NCBI GenBank assembly: GCA_011032825.1 | Contig: JAADJZ010000012.1 | Location: forward strand, 1,116,001 to 1,180,000 | Direction of reading: 5' to 3' | Length of the DNA: 64,000 bases | DNA from: Massariosphaeria phaeospora | Lineage: Eukaryota; Ascomycota; Dothideomycetes; Pleosporales | Shown here: piece after piece, positions 9,838-21,019 of the stretch | How positions within the stretch are numbered: position 1 is the stretch's first letter | Layout: each line of letters starts with the position of its first letter | Notes under the pieces: model-generated | What the model saw: the letters and a program-made list of their open reading frames with translations, nothing else | Database searches by the model: none | What the model was told of the DNA's origin: nothing | Position numbers and translations under genes: made by a program

Positions 9838-11584
9838 ATTGGTGCACAAAAACGCTCGAAGCCAGCAAGCGGATGTGCCTAAAGAAACAGAAAGTGGATT
9901 CGGCTTAGACAACGGAGTCCGTGGAGAAGAGAAAAGGCACAACGTCTGTGAACAGAGTGTCCTGAGGTAGGGAGAGGCACAGGATCTTACGGGTCTCGGA
10001 CCACGACGGGGCAGTGTCGAAGGTGATGCGGTGTCTTTGTAGGCCCCATGGTCCCGCGCCCCGGATAGGCTAAGATGAACGAGCAGCGCGTGAGCCAGTC
10101 AGACGCGGCTGCTGCTATTCTTGCAGGAGCCATCTCGACTGCAGCTGTGGGCGCTGGCTAGAGCCGCAGATGGGAGCGAAAATGGCTCGACAGCGCGTAG
10201 CTGACGCCGGCGCTCCAGTACCAAACCCCACAGGCGGGTTGGCGTGGGCGCCTGAAGAGTGGATGAAAGATGATCCCGCCCCGCCTGTAGGGCCCGATCA
10301 GCTGGAAGACGGCGGATTGGATGCATGTTCGATGGCGGTGGATGGACGTTGGATCTAAAAATACCCAGCGTTTACCAGCCGGGGTTGACTGGATGAGAGA
10401 GATTGTCGCAGAAATCTCCAAGCGCCCGGGGAGCCGCACGGGCCCGTCCCGACCGCTTTTCGACCGCGAACTCCCCGGGCCTTCACCCCTCACCGCACTA
10501 GACACACGACCATTTCTTCAGAGAAGACCCGCCTAGGTTCGTTATCTTGCTCCACACCTCTCAGGCCAACTCGCCATAGGAGCTAGGCCTCTTGTCCAGC
10601 CGTGAGCTTCCCCGCACTCTTCCGGTCATCCATGCCGGTATCCTTAATCGTTAGCCCTCTGGTGCTTCCAAGGTTCTAACCTCACTACTGCACTGCAGAG
10701 AAGTTTTCGCAAAGCTCAAGCTTTCAGCGAGGGAGCCTCGTTTTAATTTCAGTCTGAGCTGATGATTTGTCGACCTATGTTCGTTATCTATTGGAGAAAG
10801 TTCCAGGACGAGAAAGAGGACTATACGACTCCTAGTCCTTATGACGCCGGCCTGTTACCAGGCGCTGTAGCATAGTCCACTCTTTCATAGAACTTACCTA
10901 CTTCGTATCTGTTTGAAGATTGGCCTACTATCATGCTCGAATTGCGCTGTGCGCGGAATGAATTACAGAGAACCCCCTGCACTGCGCTGACTTTCCTTTG
11001 GCAAAAACTAACCAAGGCGAGCGTTTCGATCGAAGTCGTTCCATGAACATGCACCCACGCTACTCAGACCTCGTCAGATACTTCTTTTCGAGTGTCCAGT
11101 GTGTGACGTAGTTGGCGTTTGATAGAGACGAGGATCTTGCTTTTGTCGTACTCTCATCTATATCAGGTTGATGACGCCATCATGAACGTCTGGACGCCCG
11201 AAGATGAAGCTCACGCTCGTCGATGTGTGTCCATCGGCTCCCGAATAATGGAGACCCGGAACTCCACCAACGCTTTCACTACATGCAAATGGTGGCGCTC
11301 GAAGAATTACTTGTTTGTATAGAACACTTGATATAATACGAACAAGTATAGTCAGATATCCGCTCAGTCATGCCATGCTACTCACAGGCGATATGAGATG
11401 ATGCACATGGGCGTCCCGCCGCCCTAAAGATGACTTTTCACATATTTCAGAAACACAATATACGCTCATACGCCCCTTTGACTCCATACAGGAATAATAA
11501 CACCCTAGGGACTGGATATCCCCGCCTAGGAAACATATCGAGACGATGCGACATGCCATAGACGCCAGTAACGTAAAAATGCAA
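9838..11584. other. long intergenic region, no convincing gene
   Basis: This holds the promoter of the pepsin-fold gene and the 3' side of the CAF-1 gene. A plus-strand frame at 11119-11322 (67 codons) and several GC-rich frames at 10100-10540 were examined; none shows splice-consistent extensions, domains or biased composition. A small unannotated gene cannot be excluded. Confidence 0.4.
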
Positions 11585-13562
11585 TTATAGCAACATCCAG
11601 CGCTTCTCGAGTTGAGATGGACCCACCCTTGCAGCGACGGCAGTAAGTGTGTTCGAAATAGCATCCTTGGGGAGTTTCGGGAACTTTTTCTTGAGTGCTT
11701 CGATCAAGGCGATTTTGGTGAGGTCGCTGCCATTGACCTCTGCCTTGAAGGCAGTAAGCTGATCGGCTGGAATCTGACGTTTTGGTGGATGTGGTTTAGT
11801 CGCTTTGCTTGTGGCAGCTGTCATTACCGGATGCTGCGAAGCGTTCAACGTGTTGAGCATGCCGTTCGCGGGTCGTTGCGCGAGAGGCAGTCGTGGTGGA
11901 TTCATCGCTTTTATAGGCGCAGCAACCAGAGTGGGCTCAGGAGCCCAGTATGTGTTTGAAAGGGGGTCAATAGCTCGAGGGGAAGGTTCTGCTCCTTGTT
12001 AGTCAGGATGGCGGAATCAGGGGAAGCACATACCTAACAAGAAGCCCATTTTGAACTCCTTGAACTCTGTAGAGATAGCGCCTGAACCATCGTTCAATCG
12101 TGATACCCCCTGAGAGTCTTCCCAGCACAGACCAGTGCTAAGAGGCTGGAGATCTCCACTCAGAAGCCTTCGCTTGATCTGCGCGTCCTCCTCATCATCC
12201 AGAAAGCCCTCCATGTCATCTTCACCCTCGTCATCCACCTGCATATCGTCGTCACCGTCAGAGTCTAAATCTTCACCTTCTTCAGGCTCCTCCCATTCCG
12301 CCTCTGAGTCGTAGTCGTAATCGAGTTCTGGTAGTTTGCGCGTGAACGGGTTACGGGCTAGACTAGCAGATTCACGCGGGGTATGAGGTTTTGTGTAGGT
12401 CCCATAGTAGGGCGGTCGGACATCCTCTGGAAAGCGTAGGTATTTCATAGGGATCTTCTTCAACATCTCGAGCGGTTCTTTAGCACCACTATCGCTAGTG
12501 AGATCAATCGGGTGATCGGAACATCCGTTGATTTGTTCAACAATCTCTAGGACGGAGGCATGGTCTAGTCCCCGTGTTCCACGACGTTTGAAGTAGTCGT
12601 ATGGTGCAGGCTCCATGTCAACATCCTTCTGCTCTATAATTCGGTCCAGTCGTGCACTTGCTGCTGCCAGTTTGGCTGGATCTTTCATGTAGTTGTTGTA
12701 CGGAGCGAGGATCGCGTGCGAAGGCAAAGAAAACGGCAGGAAATATCGTTCATAATCACTTCGAGCGTTCTTCTGGATAGCCTTCTGTGGAGACGGAGGG
12801 TTCAAGTTAGCATCTGGCATCGGAATGTCCGGTGTTAAAGATGCTGGTTCTGTGAAGGTCTGGGCAGCATCTACCAATGCCTTTCCAGAATCCTCCCCGC
12901 TTGGCTTTGGCTTCACAAAGAAGGCATTAAGCCTCATTTGAGACTGCTCGTAATCAGCAAAGGACAGACATGATGACCACGTATCGGTTGAATAACACCG
13001 ATGCACGTAATGCATGTAAGAGAGGTGTCAAAGCTCTAGGTTGACTTACGCGTTCTTTCTTTCGCTTCTCCTCTTCCTTCTGTTGTAGCTCGAACTCTTT
13101 AGCTCGCTTCTTTTCCTCCCGCTCTTCGTTCTTCTTTCGCTTCTCTTCATCTTTTGCCTGCTTTTCTTCGTCCTTTCGCGCCTTCTGGTCTGCCTTGAGC
13201 TTATCTTCTGCCTCTTTCTGGGCCTTCTTCTCAGAGCGAGCCTTGTCCCTAGCCTCCTTCTCCAGTCGCTGCTGCTCCTTTTCCTGTGGTGTGATTTTCC
13301 TTCGCTTCGCTGGCTGTTGGGTACTTCCAGAGGGTTGCGTGGGAGCTGGGATGTCTCCGGCGACCGAATTGTTACTGCTCGCTGGGGGAGAGGTTTGCGA
13401 TATGGTGTTCTTGAACGGGGACGGGGTTTGCAGCGTAGATAGGACGGTCAATGGAGTAGAAGCACTGGACGACGGAGGCTTAGTTGGCGTAGACACGGGG
13501 TCTTCGGCTTCTTCGAAGGTCCGCTTTTGGGGAGCTGCGAGCATAGCGGGAGGATCCTCCAT
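11585..13562 (-). CDS. cac1: chromatin assembly factor 1 large subunit (CAF-1 p150/Cac1/Rlf2)
   Basis: Exons 13562-13050, 12943-12034, 11988-11585; 608 residues. Residues 1-90 are disordered. Residues about 90-171 are a long Lys/Glu/Arg helix (the KER region), which in CAF-1 binds DNA. RLNAFFVKPK follows as a PIP-like segment, the motif that contacts PCNA. The middle carries the CAF1A region with FPEDVRPPYYGTY and the acidic block DYDSEAEWEEPEEGEDLDSD that binds H3-H4. The C-terminus (from about residue 545) is the winged-helix DNA-binding domain ending in GPSQLEKRW. CAF-1 deposits new H3-H4 on replicated DNA in the nucleus. Both acceptors have tandem in-frame alternatives (12946/12943 and 11994/11988), so the protein could vary by one or two residues. 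Divergent from spo11, with 531 bp between the ATGs. Confidence 0.88.
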
Positions 13563-14093
13563 TGTCAATGCAGGTCGTTTTCCTTGACAGAATGTCGAAA
13601 CAGCGGACAGAAAGATTCGTGTCTATTGTACAGTGGACGGGAACGAGAAAAGTAGACGGCAAAACACAGTCGCTGGGTCGTGGTCGGCGCGGAGTTTCGA
13701 TGAGAAGGAACGGACGCGACTCTAAGGAAAGCACGACGCGTTCGTGGCGCGCTAGGGGAGTGGCGGGCGACTGCCTTGGCGAAACAGGTCCGCGCTGTTC
13801 CCACATCATCGCCGGGATAATCGACGTATGCCTTACCTAATCATAGCTCAATTCCCTTTCTTGGTATAGTGGCTCGCTTACCACCACGATGAACTTCGAA
13901 CTTTCATCCGATCACGTCTTCCCATCACCTACTACACCGTACACGTCCAGTCGGAGCACAATAGTGCTGCTGAACGAGGCGCTATAACGCGAACAAGAAT
14001 AACAGACTGACCGCCCTCTGGGATTGAACAAGTTCACAACAGCAGATCACTAGCACGCACCACGCACCTCACAGCAGGCCGCCGACGGCTGAG
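13563..14093. promoter_or_regulatory. bidirectional promoter between CAF-1 subunit and spo11
   Basis: 531 bp separating two divergent ATGs. It must carry both promoters, but I could not place a TATA box or a known factor site with confidence. A tRNA-like string at 13861 was examined and rejected. Confidence 0.45.
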
Positions 14094-15890
14094 ATGGACT
14101 TTAAGGATTTGAACGACATGCTATTCAGCAACTCTTCCTCGCAAGAGTCTTATGCTAGTGCTTGGGATGACCAGCTGCTGGAAGAAGACTTACTGGACGA
14201 AGCAATGGAAGACGAACTAATACTGTGGGACCCAGAGGACAGTCCAGTACTAACACCAGCGACGTCAGGTCAAGACACAGATTCATACCTCCCCAGTCAC
14301 GTTACGGAAACTGACGGTGAGGAGATCCTCTTGACCTCAAGTGATTCCACTTGCGGTGTGCGAGACAAGTAACGTCTACACATCCACGAGCACAGATCCA
14401 CCATACTAATCTGAGCAAGGAATTGGGTTGTTGCACGCGTGGGAGAATTCCTTGAGAGGATCGTCGACGCGCTTGTGGAAAACAGTGGTCAACTCTCGAT
14501 CATCTTGAAGACGCGGTCAGGCATTACTCGACGCAAGACTGAGTACACGGATCAGAACGGGCTGATGCCTGTCCCAAAGACCATGGAGATTACCTTTCCA
14601 GGTGGCACTACGCAAGAAGCCTGGAAATTTAGTTGAGATTGCCGTTGGCCGCCATAACAACTGCTAATGAACATCAGCCGTTTTGGTTCGTATTCTTGAG
14701 CTTATTCACAAATGTCTTATCGATGATGTTACTATGACCAAACGGTGAGTATCAGAGAGGTTAACTTCGAAAAACTAATGATCTCAGGGACATCTATTAC
14801 CGGCATCCGAATCTTTTTCTCAAGCAATCTGTCGTTGATCGATACGTGGATGACATAGCCTGTACCCTCTCGATCTCCAGGTCTCAACTCAACGTGGTAA
14901 GCCCAACTGTTCCTTTAGGAGTCTGCTGGAGCTAATTTTCAAGACTGCAGCAGCTAAGGGTCTTGTGGCGGGGAACTTTACGATATGGCGACCAGACGGC
15001 ACTGAAGTCAATGGCCTGCATGAGAAAGAAGTATGACGTGTCGAAGATACTTTCGAGCTGAAGCTTACTGAGTGCTAGGGTATATTAATTCCCAAGATAC
15101 AGGCATCGGACACACTCAATCTCTCGTCTGTCCACTGGATACTCATAATCGAGAAAGAGGTACATGCCAAATTTTCAAACGCAATGGTCTACACTAATAC
15201 TGCAAGGCGACCTTTCACTCTTTACTTAGCTCTGTCCCGTGGAATTTCATGAGTTCACAAGGTGTTGCGATGACAGTATGTCTGCCTTTCTCGCTTTGCC
15301 CATCGCTCACACTGTTGAAGGCTAAAGGTTACCCTGATCTAGCTTCGAGGAGGTTTCTTCGTCAACTCTCGGACCATTCGCCACATATCCCGATATTCGC
15401 CTTTGTCGATTTCGATCCGGATGGGATTGCGATTATGTTGACTTACATGTACGGGTCGTATCGCCTTGCTCACGAGAATGTTACACATACGGGATTACCC
15501 GCTTTGAACTTACCGGATCTTCGCTGGCTTGGAGTCAAAACTCACCACATCTGCCATACCTCGGCTACAGAGAGTATTACAGAGAGGGGTACGCTCGCTG
15601 ATACCCAAGGTCTCATGAGGCTGACTGCACGCGACCGGAAAAAGGCAACGCAGATGCTAGAGTGGGACTTGTGCAAAGAAGACAACCCACAACCGAAGTG
15701 GAGGACTGAGCTCCAAGCAATGCTGGTTCTCAATATTAAAGCGGAAATGCAGATCCTTGAGACCAGACCTGGGGGAATAGCGACATGGCTGAGTAAACAA
15801 ATCGAGGTGCAACAGGATCCAGCGTTGGGTAAGGACGGAGCAGCTCTATATCCCTTCCAGCCTAGCTCAGATGATGGGTTGCTTTTCTGA
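14094..15890 (+). CDS. spo11: meiotic recombination protein Spo11 (topoisomerase VI A-like)
   Basis: Eight exons: 14094-14368, 14420-14631, 14678-14744, 14788-14896, 14944-15030, 15079-15159, 15207-15275, 15321-15890, giving 489 residues. All seven introns are 43-51 nt with GT..AG ends and consistent phase. Spo11 makes the DNA double-strand breaks that start meiotic recombination, by a transesterification that leaves it covalently bound to DNA. The catalytic Tyr is the second Tyr of RDIYYRHP (about residue 189). The Toprim metal-binding residues are seen in IEKEATF (Glu) and FVDFDPDGI (Asp). KGYPDLASRRFLRQL and WLGVKTHHI are further family blocks. The N-terminal ~90 residues are acidic and poorly conserved. 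Intron 7 contains no stop in frame, so retention would give a longer protein; splicing is chosen because it restores the contiguous M-T-A-K-G-Y-P-D block. Confidence 0.93.
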
Positions 15891-16212
15891 ACCAGCGGTC
15901 GGTTGTAGATCTAGCTGCATATTCATTAGTTTCCAAGCACAAAGGAAACCTCGAAGCCTGGCTACATAGAGTAGACACAACCCCCCCTTTAGAGCAGGAG
16001 GCCCCCATTAGATGTGGCAGGGGAGCTGCAGCATGACAGCCATCACTCTATCTGGGACGCGCAGGTTTGTTCCGTACTGGGCAAACCGTTATAAGCCGCG
16101 CATTCACTGCTGCAGTGTGGCGGGATGATGCAGCTCTGACTCCACATTTGGACATTGTGCGGGATAGAGGGGGTCAGCACACAGGTTTCTCCCAGCAGAC
16201 GTGCGCATGCAG

Positions 16213-16232
16213 ACACACACACACACACACAC
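16213..16232. repeat. (AC)10 microsatellite
   Basis: An uninterrupted AC dinucleotide run in the spo11 downstream gap. Confidence 0.95.
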
Positions 16233-16344
16233 ATCTGCCTGTATCAGAAGCAGGATCAATAGCCGACATGCTAGACAGAGCAACGCCCAAATCGCACGCG
16301 CATAAGACGATGATGCTCTACCCTCTTACCTCTCTTCTTTAGCC

Positions 16345-16430
16345 AATATATAACAGAGCTTTGTAGGTACAAAGGTAGACTCTCACTATCTACCTGCTGG
16401 CAAAATCTCCTAGGCTGTCGGCATGTCAGG
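16345..16430 (+). repeat. dispersed hairpin repeat, copy C
   Basis: Aligns with copies A (31633) and B (32016) through GCTTTGTA, a 7-bp stem (AGGTAGA at 16373-16379 pairing with TCTACCT at 16389-16395), a GGCAAAA block and a CTGTC block. It includes a TATATAA element (16347-16353) and reaches the ATG at 16423. Alignment was by eye and similarity is modest. Confidence 0.4.
16347..16353 (+). promoter_or_regulatory. possible TATA box of the 16423 gene
   Basis: TATATAA, 70-76 nt upstream of the first ATG. The spacing suits a transcription start near 16375-16385, which would make 16423 the first ATG in the message. Confidence 0.4.
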
Positions 16431-18138
16431 TTCAGTGCCCGCTGTCTGTGCAACAATTCTCCGACCAAAAGCAAGCCGAGTGTGGTGGGACGAGACGGCG
16501 ATCCCGCGATCCCTTTGCACGATGCTCTTGGCAAGATTGGCCAGCACATCTCTCCACCGCATCCCACTCGACACAGTGCATAGCGGCCATGCACTGACCT
16601 GCAGCTCCAATAAAGCAACGCCCACAATGCCCGACTCTGCCGCGACGGCATTCCCAGCTAGCAGCCCTTTTGCAACCGCAGACGTCGACGGCCGCGACCG
16701 CGCTGCCCTCGCTGCCCCGCCGCTCCCCCATGGCGCTCACAGTGCAGACTCTGCGCCCGCTGCCATAGCTCCGCCGACGGTGACGCCCGCGACCACCACA
16801 ACGGTCATCTCGACATTCTGGGGGGCTAGCACCGTCTCCGCCGGCAGTCCGCACAGCAGCGCCCTGCCCGACCCGACGCTTCCTGCCATCATCGCCCACG
16901 CGCCCTCGCCCAACGCACAGGAACCCCCTTCTGACCTGGCGACCAGCGCAGGCTCGGTGCCCAGTACCACGACGACGCTGACGAACACGCTGCCGCCGAT
17001 CCAGTCTGCCGCGCTGCGCGCCCTCAATGCCCCTGCCTTCCAGTCCCGCGCCTCGTCGACCGCAAAGAGCAAGCCCGCGAAGTCAACCTCTAGTCGGACA
17101 ACGCTATCGAGCCAGCCGGTCGTCGTGCGGACGTATTCGGGTTCACGCCACAACTCACGTCCTGCGTCTGGCCTGCACGCGCCTCGCCAATTCCTCAACA
17201 TGAACCGTCATGCCCCGCAACATCCCTCCGCCCTGTCGGCCGGCTTGGGGGGCCGACAGCAGACACTGCCGCAGATAGAGGACTTCTCTTTCTCGGCTAT
17301 CCTGCGCGCTGTGGATCCTGAGATCAGGGACGCCATTGATGCCATTGCCGAGATTTGTGCGAGGAGTCGGACAAGCCTAGCAGACGAGTACGATGCCCAC
17401 CTGCCTCCGCAGGGGGAGATCACCAGCACCGACCAAGAATGGGCATCTGGCGTCGGGTCCTTGGTTGGAAGAGGACGTATATCACGAGTTGGTCAAGGGT
17501 GGACTGCTGCAGAAAATACTCTAACGGCCGTACCCGAAGCGAGCAGTTCAAGTGAGAGGCTAGCAGGCGAGAACAAAGGGAACACGGTGGGCGGCAGTAA
17601 CAAACGGAGTCGGTCTGCTTACGGGAGTCTCAAGAGTGTTATCAGTGGAGGAAGTGGGAAGAGAAAGGCTAGCGCAACAGACATTATCCAGAACACCGAT
17701 CCAGACCTCTCTCGGCTGGACGAGCAGCAACCGCAAGGCCCAGCCTGGGCTGTCAACACCTCTTCGTCCTCCAGTCATCCTGCTATTACGCTTGTTTCAT
17801 CCCCACAAGCATCAAAGCAGCTCTCACTGGACATTTCATCGACCATTAAGGACATCCCTGAGCCTGCTGAGGGTAAATTCCAACAGCGCCCTCAAACAGC
17901 GGTTCCCAAGCAGCAGGCGAGAAACAACCGCCACATATCAATGAACAGCCTCCCTTCTCGTGCCCGTTCCAGTACAATATCTTCCCTAGCGTCCTGGTTA
18001 TCCTGGGCTCGCCCAACTGACCCAGAGTTGCTGACGCCAGAAGATTCAACAAAGGCGCAGGTCAGGCTGAGGGAAGTGCTTATTCTGTCACAGAGCTCGG
18101 GTTTCGGAAAAGGAAAGGTATCGGCTGACGCTGCCTAA
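16423..18138 (+). CDS. disordered Ala/Ser/Pro/Thr-rich protein, unknown
   Basis: Single exon, 571 codons from the first ATG. Another in-frame ATG at 16627 (MPDSAATAF) is where the composition becomes uniform, and it may be the true start. Residues 70-270 are low complexity. The most protein-like block is at about residues 265-325 (LPQIEDFSFSAILRAVDPEIRDAIDAIAEICARSRTSLADEY, in part), a likely helical pair. A second block near the C-terminus (SSTISSLASWLSWARPTDPELLTPEDSTKAQVRLREVL, in part) ends in a helix. No enzyme motif or membrane segment is seen. The two conserved-looking helices joined by disorder suggest an adaptor protein (inference). The family is not recognised. Confidence 0.68.
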   Translation: MSGSVPAVCATILRPKASRVWWDETAIPRSLCTMLLARLASTSLHRIPLDTVHSGHALTCSSNKATPTMPDSAATAFPASSPFATADVDGRDRAALAAPPLPHGAHSADSAPAAIAPPTVTPATTTTVISTFWGASTVSAGSPHSSALPDPTLPAIIAHAPSPNAQEPPSDLATSAGSVPSTTTTLTNTLPPIQSAALRALNAPAFQSRASSTAKSKPAKSTSSRTTLSSQPVVVRTYSGSRHNSRPASGLHAPRQFLNMNRHAPQHPSALSAGLGGRQQTLPQIEDFSFSAILRAVDPEIRDAIDAIAEICARSRTSLADEYDAHLPPQGEITSTDQEWASGVGSLVGRGRISRVGQGWTAAENTLTAVPEASSSSERLAGENKGNTVGGSNKRSRSAYGSLKSVISGGSGKRKASATDIIQNTDPDLSRLDEQQPQGPAWAVNTSSSSSHPAITLVSSPQASKQLSLDISSTIKDIPEPAEGKFQQRPQTAVPKQQARNNRHISMNSLPSRARSSTISSLASWLSWARPTDPELLTPEDSTKAQVRLREVLILSQSSGFGKGKVSADAA

Positions 18139-18819
18139 GCCTAATCATAACCTTGTTCAACATCGGCTCAGAGGAGCTTTAAAATTTCGGTGGCAGCAAG
18201 TCTTATTCCGCGATACCCGGTGGGACATTGGTTTTCCCGCTCGGCGGCTTACCTCATTCTCACTCGTAATTCAGACGGCGTTCACAGGCATGCGACAAGA
18301 TGCTTGCCTGGTTTCCCATCCAGTGGTCCTACGGCCAAGGTTTTCGGTTTTCGGTTTATGGTGTATGGGCTAATACTCTTTATGACGGAACATGACTTAG
18401 GAAGCGACGATTTATGAATTAGCCTGGACCTTGTGGATACCTAGGTACATCACATCTGAACACATGCTGGCCACTAGCGCAATACAATCCTATGTACAAT
18501 TTCACAAGCCGATATTGGGGCATGTCCCCAGAAAAATTCTTGTCTTTCCAATCGGCTGATTTCTGGACAGGTGCCAAATAACCAGGGAATCACACTAAAT
18601 CACTAGAAGCCTTGGCAATGACCGGCTCCGGGGAAATGTTTACATCACGTGCCGCGTCGCGTCGCGTCCGGTACTGTGGTGGTGTCATACTCTGCTGGAT
18701 CATTATGCCCCTCATTTCTTCTGTCCCATCACCACTTGCCCAATATCGTCTTGGGCCTTGCTCAGATACTTTGAATATCAACTGGCCCCCGAATCATTTG
18801 GTTGACGTTACAGCACACG
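18139..18819. other. intergenic region, nothing recognised
   Basis: 681 bp between two genes on the same strand. Short frames are present on both strands, none with domains or splice support. It should hold the promoter of the 18820 gene. Confidence 0.45.
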
Positions 18820-20128
18820 ATGCCTGCTTCGAAGCGACAGAAGACCTCTACCAGGTCCAGTGCAAGCACCCGCACAGAAGAGGATAAGGCTACTCCCCAC
18901 AAGAATGACAAGAACGAGGCCAACAACACTAGCGAGACCGAGGAGGAGGGCGATCCTCATGAGTACATCTGCATTCCTCGAGACCTGTTCGATGCTGAAG
19001 CGGAGAAATCGGCTGCCAATGTTGTGGACTCAGCAGACACCGAATCAGGGGACTCAAACGCCGAATCTGATGAATTAGATGCTGAAGCCGAGACACCGTC
19101 AGAGGAGCCTGCAAGCTCTCGCAGTAGACAAACCGCGCATGAGATCTACAGCAAGGATTTTAAGGAGGGGAAAGCCAAAGGCATATACGGATCCTTAGCC
19201 TCCAAGCATCCAGACTGGAAATGGGTCACCATGCGCGCTGCCTTTGATAAGCATGATTTCCTGCGACTCAAAGAGAAATATTGTGACCCGGACTTCTTCG
19301 GCATGTATATCTATAATGATTGGAAAGGATGGGGTTTGCAGGAGATCACCGAGAACCTCGTGAGTGGAATTTTAGCTAGCTGTGACTGGCATTTCTGCTA
19401 ACTTTTGTAGATGGTTGAATTCGACAACGCGTTCCACAAGAAGGGGGGGCCGTCGTTGAATGAAATGTGGGTACTAATCAGTGCACTCGGCCGTTGGATA
19501 GCTTCGGATCCAGCAGAACTAATCAGTAAGTCTGAGCCCTGGTCAAGAGATGCCCTTCGACTCACAGGAGATCCCAGACAACGAAGACGGGGAAACCGTA
19601 TGCAAACTCTGCGGCCTTATAGGCTGCGCTCTACTCACCATGCTGCGCGCCCTCGACTCCGCCGGCGAACTCAAGCCCCAGTCCACCTTCCTCGACCTGC
19701 CGCTCGTCATCAGCTTCTACCTCGCCTGGTCGCACGACCTCCCTGCCTACGGCATCGAAGGCGACGTGGTAGCCTGGCGCAAACAAGCCGTCGCGCTCTT
19801 CAAAAGGGGCAACCTCGACCCCAGTAAGGGCATTTTCTCCACGGCTAAACTGCTCGACAAACTAGAGAAGGCGCCAAACTACGACGGTTTGGCGGTAGCG
19901 CTAGGGGCGGTACCAGAGCCGGAAAGTGAGGACTATAAGGATCCTGGGGACTGGGAAACGCTGTTCAAGAAGTACAAGAAGGGGAGGAATTTGAAAATGG
20001 GTAGGACGCATTATGATATTACGAAGATGTCTAGGGCCGAGAGGGCGAGTTATGCGTTTGATAGGAAGGATCCGTTGGCGCATGTGTCGGTTGAGGATCT
20101 GAAGAACGACAGGCTTGATTTTGTGTAA
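18820..20128 (+). CDS. acidic-N-terminus protein with conserved helical domain, unknown
   Basis: Exons 18820-19359, 19411-19525, 19578-20128; 401 residues. Intron 1 (51 nt) has GTGAGT, a GCTAAC branch point and GTAG; intron 2 (52 nt) has a perfect GTAAGT and CCCAG. Without intron 2 the frame appears broken, so the splice choice matters. Residues 1-100 are charged and disordered with a basic start (SKRQK) that could be a nuclear signal, then Glu/Asp-rich. From about residue 105 a folded region begins: SRQTAHEIYSKDFKEGKAKG, HPDWKWVTMRAAFDKHDFLRL, DWKGWGLQEITENL, EMWVLISALGRWIASDPAELI, then CKLCGLIGCALLTMLRALD and LPLVISFYLAWSHDLP. No known catalytic motif was seen. It looks like a lineage-conserved helical protein; function unknown. 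Confidence 0.75.
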
Positions 20129-20333
20129 GTGTCGGGTCGATTCAGGCGTAATCGCAGATAGGCAGGCCGTACTACTGTATTAAAAGATGCAAGACCTTAC
20201 TTACATTAATGAATTCACAAAGCAAGCTCACACAAGTGCCATCTCAACGGATCCATACACCATCAACTCAATACCACTCTCTCCAACAGAGCACTCCTCA
20301 ATTCTTCCAGCTCCTGAACCCCCTTTCCCCTGC
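20129..20333. other. convergent 3' gap
   Basis: Short C-rich region between converging genes. Frames here are low-complexity Pro/Ser/Thr and were not called. Confidence 0.5.
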
Positions 20334-21019
20334 TCACCCCACAGTCCCATACCCAACCCGCCTTCCCCCACCCACCACCACCTGTCCCCCTCCCTGTATA
20401 CCGTGCACACCACCCCGCTGCACCCTCTCACTATACACACCCGGCGCGCGCCTCGCCGCCACCAAGCCCGCGCGCGCCGCGTCCCGCCGATCGTAGTACA
20501 CGTACTCGAGGTAGAAGGCGTGGATATGGCCGGGGAAGTATCTGGTTCGTGCCGTTAGATTAGATCGGAGTAGAGCCGTATCTGTGATATGTGTGTTGTG
20601 TTGTGCCAAGCCAGGAGGAGAGGGAAGGGAAGTTTGGGCGAACAGCTCATAGCGGAGCCTCATTTATAAAAGGGAAGGAGGGGGTGGGGTGTACTGTGAG
20701 TAGTACTAGGTGGAACAAGTGAAGTGAAGTGAAGTGAAGTGAACTGGAGTAGGGGTAGGATATGAGCGCAGAGCATGTACGTACCCGAGCATAGTGAGCA
20801 AAATGTTGATAAGCAAGTCCATGCCGCAGCCTGCGAGCATGAAGACGCCGAGAGGAGGGACTGGCGGTTCGGTTTGGTTAGCTAGCTGTGATGGTACATT
20901 ATACATGCAACAGGTGCTTTCAGCGTGTACCCAACGACAAGCAAGCTTATACGTGTGATGGGCGGTGCGGACGTACCGAAGATAGTAATGAGTATGATAA
21001 GCAGTGCGGAGATCATCAT
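20334..21019 (-). CDS. pmp3: Pmp3/RCI2-family plasma membrane proteolipid
   Basis: Exons 21019-20977, 20881-20785, 20541-20334; 115 residues. Splice phases 1 and 2 rebuild the family core exactly: MMISALLIILITIF, then PPLGVFMLAGCGMDLLINILLTMLG, then YFPGHIHAFYLEYVYYDRR. Pmp3 proteins are two-helix membrane proteolipids that set plasma-membrane potential and salt tolerance. The yeast protein is about 55 residues; the filamentous fungal form here has a ~50-residue Arg/Gly-rich cytosolic tail (APGVYSERVQRGG). Intron 1 is 95 nt and intron 2 is 243 nt; the second contains a GTGAA pentanucleotide run. The exact end of the tail is less certain than the core. Confidence 0.88.
20719..20743. repeat. 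(GTGAA)5 microsatellite in pmp3 intron 2
   Basis: Five perfect copies inside the 243-nt second intron, near its 5' end on the minus strand. Confidence 0.9.

Larger units (their letters stand above)
15891..16422. other. intergenic with CA microsatellite and a dispersed hairpin repeat
   Basis: 532 bp between the spo11 stop and the next ATG. It holds a CA dinucleotide run, a TATA element and copy C of the hairpin repeat, each listed separately. Nothing else recognised. Confidence 0.5.

Noticed and set aside
13861..13920. tRNA-like string (TGGTATAGTGG ... TTCGAAC)
   Set aside because: The distance between the A-box-like and B-box-like parts is about 13 nt too short and no acceptor stem pairs.
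19525..19577. apparent frameshift in the 18820-20128 gene
   Set aside because: A 52-nt intron with perfect GTAAGT and CCCAG restores the frame and joins two protein-like segments.
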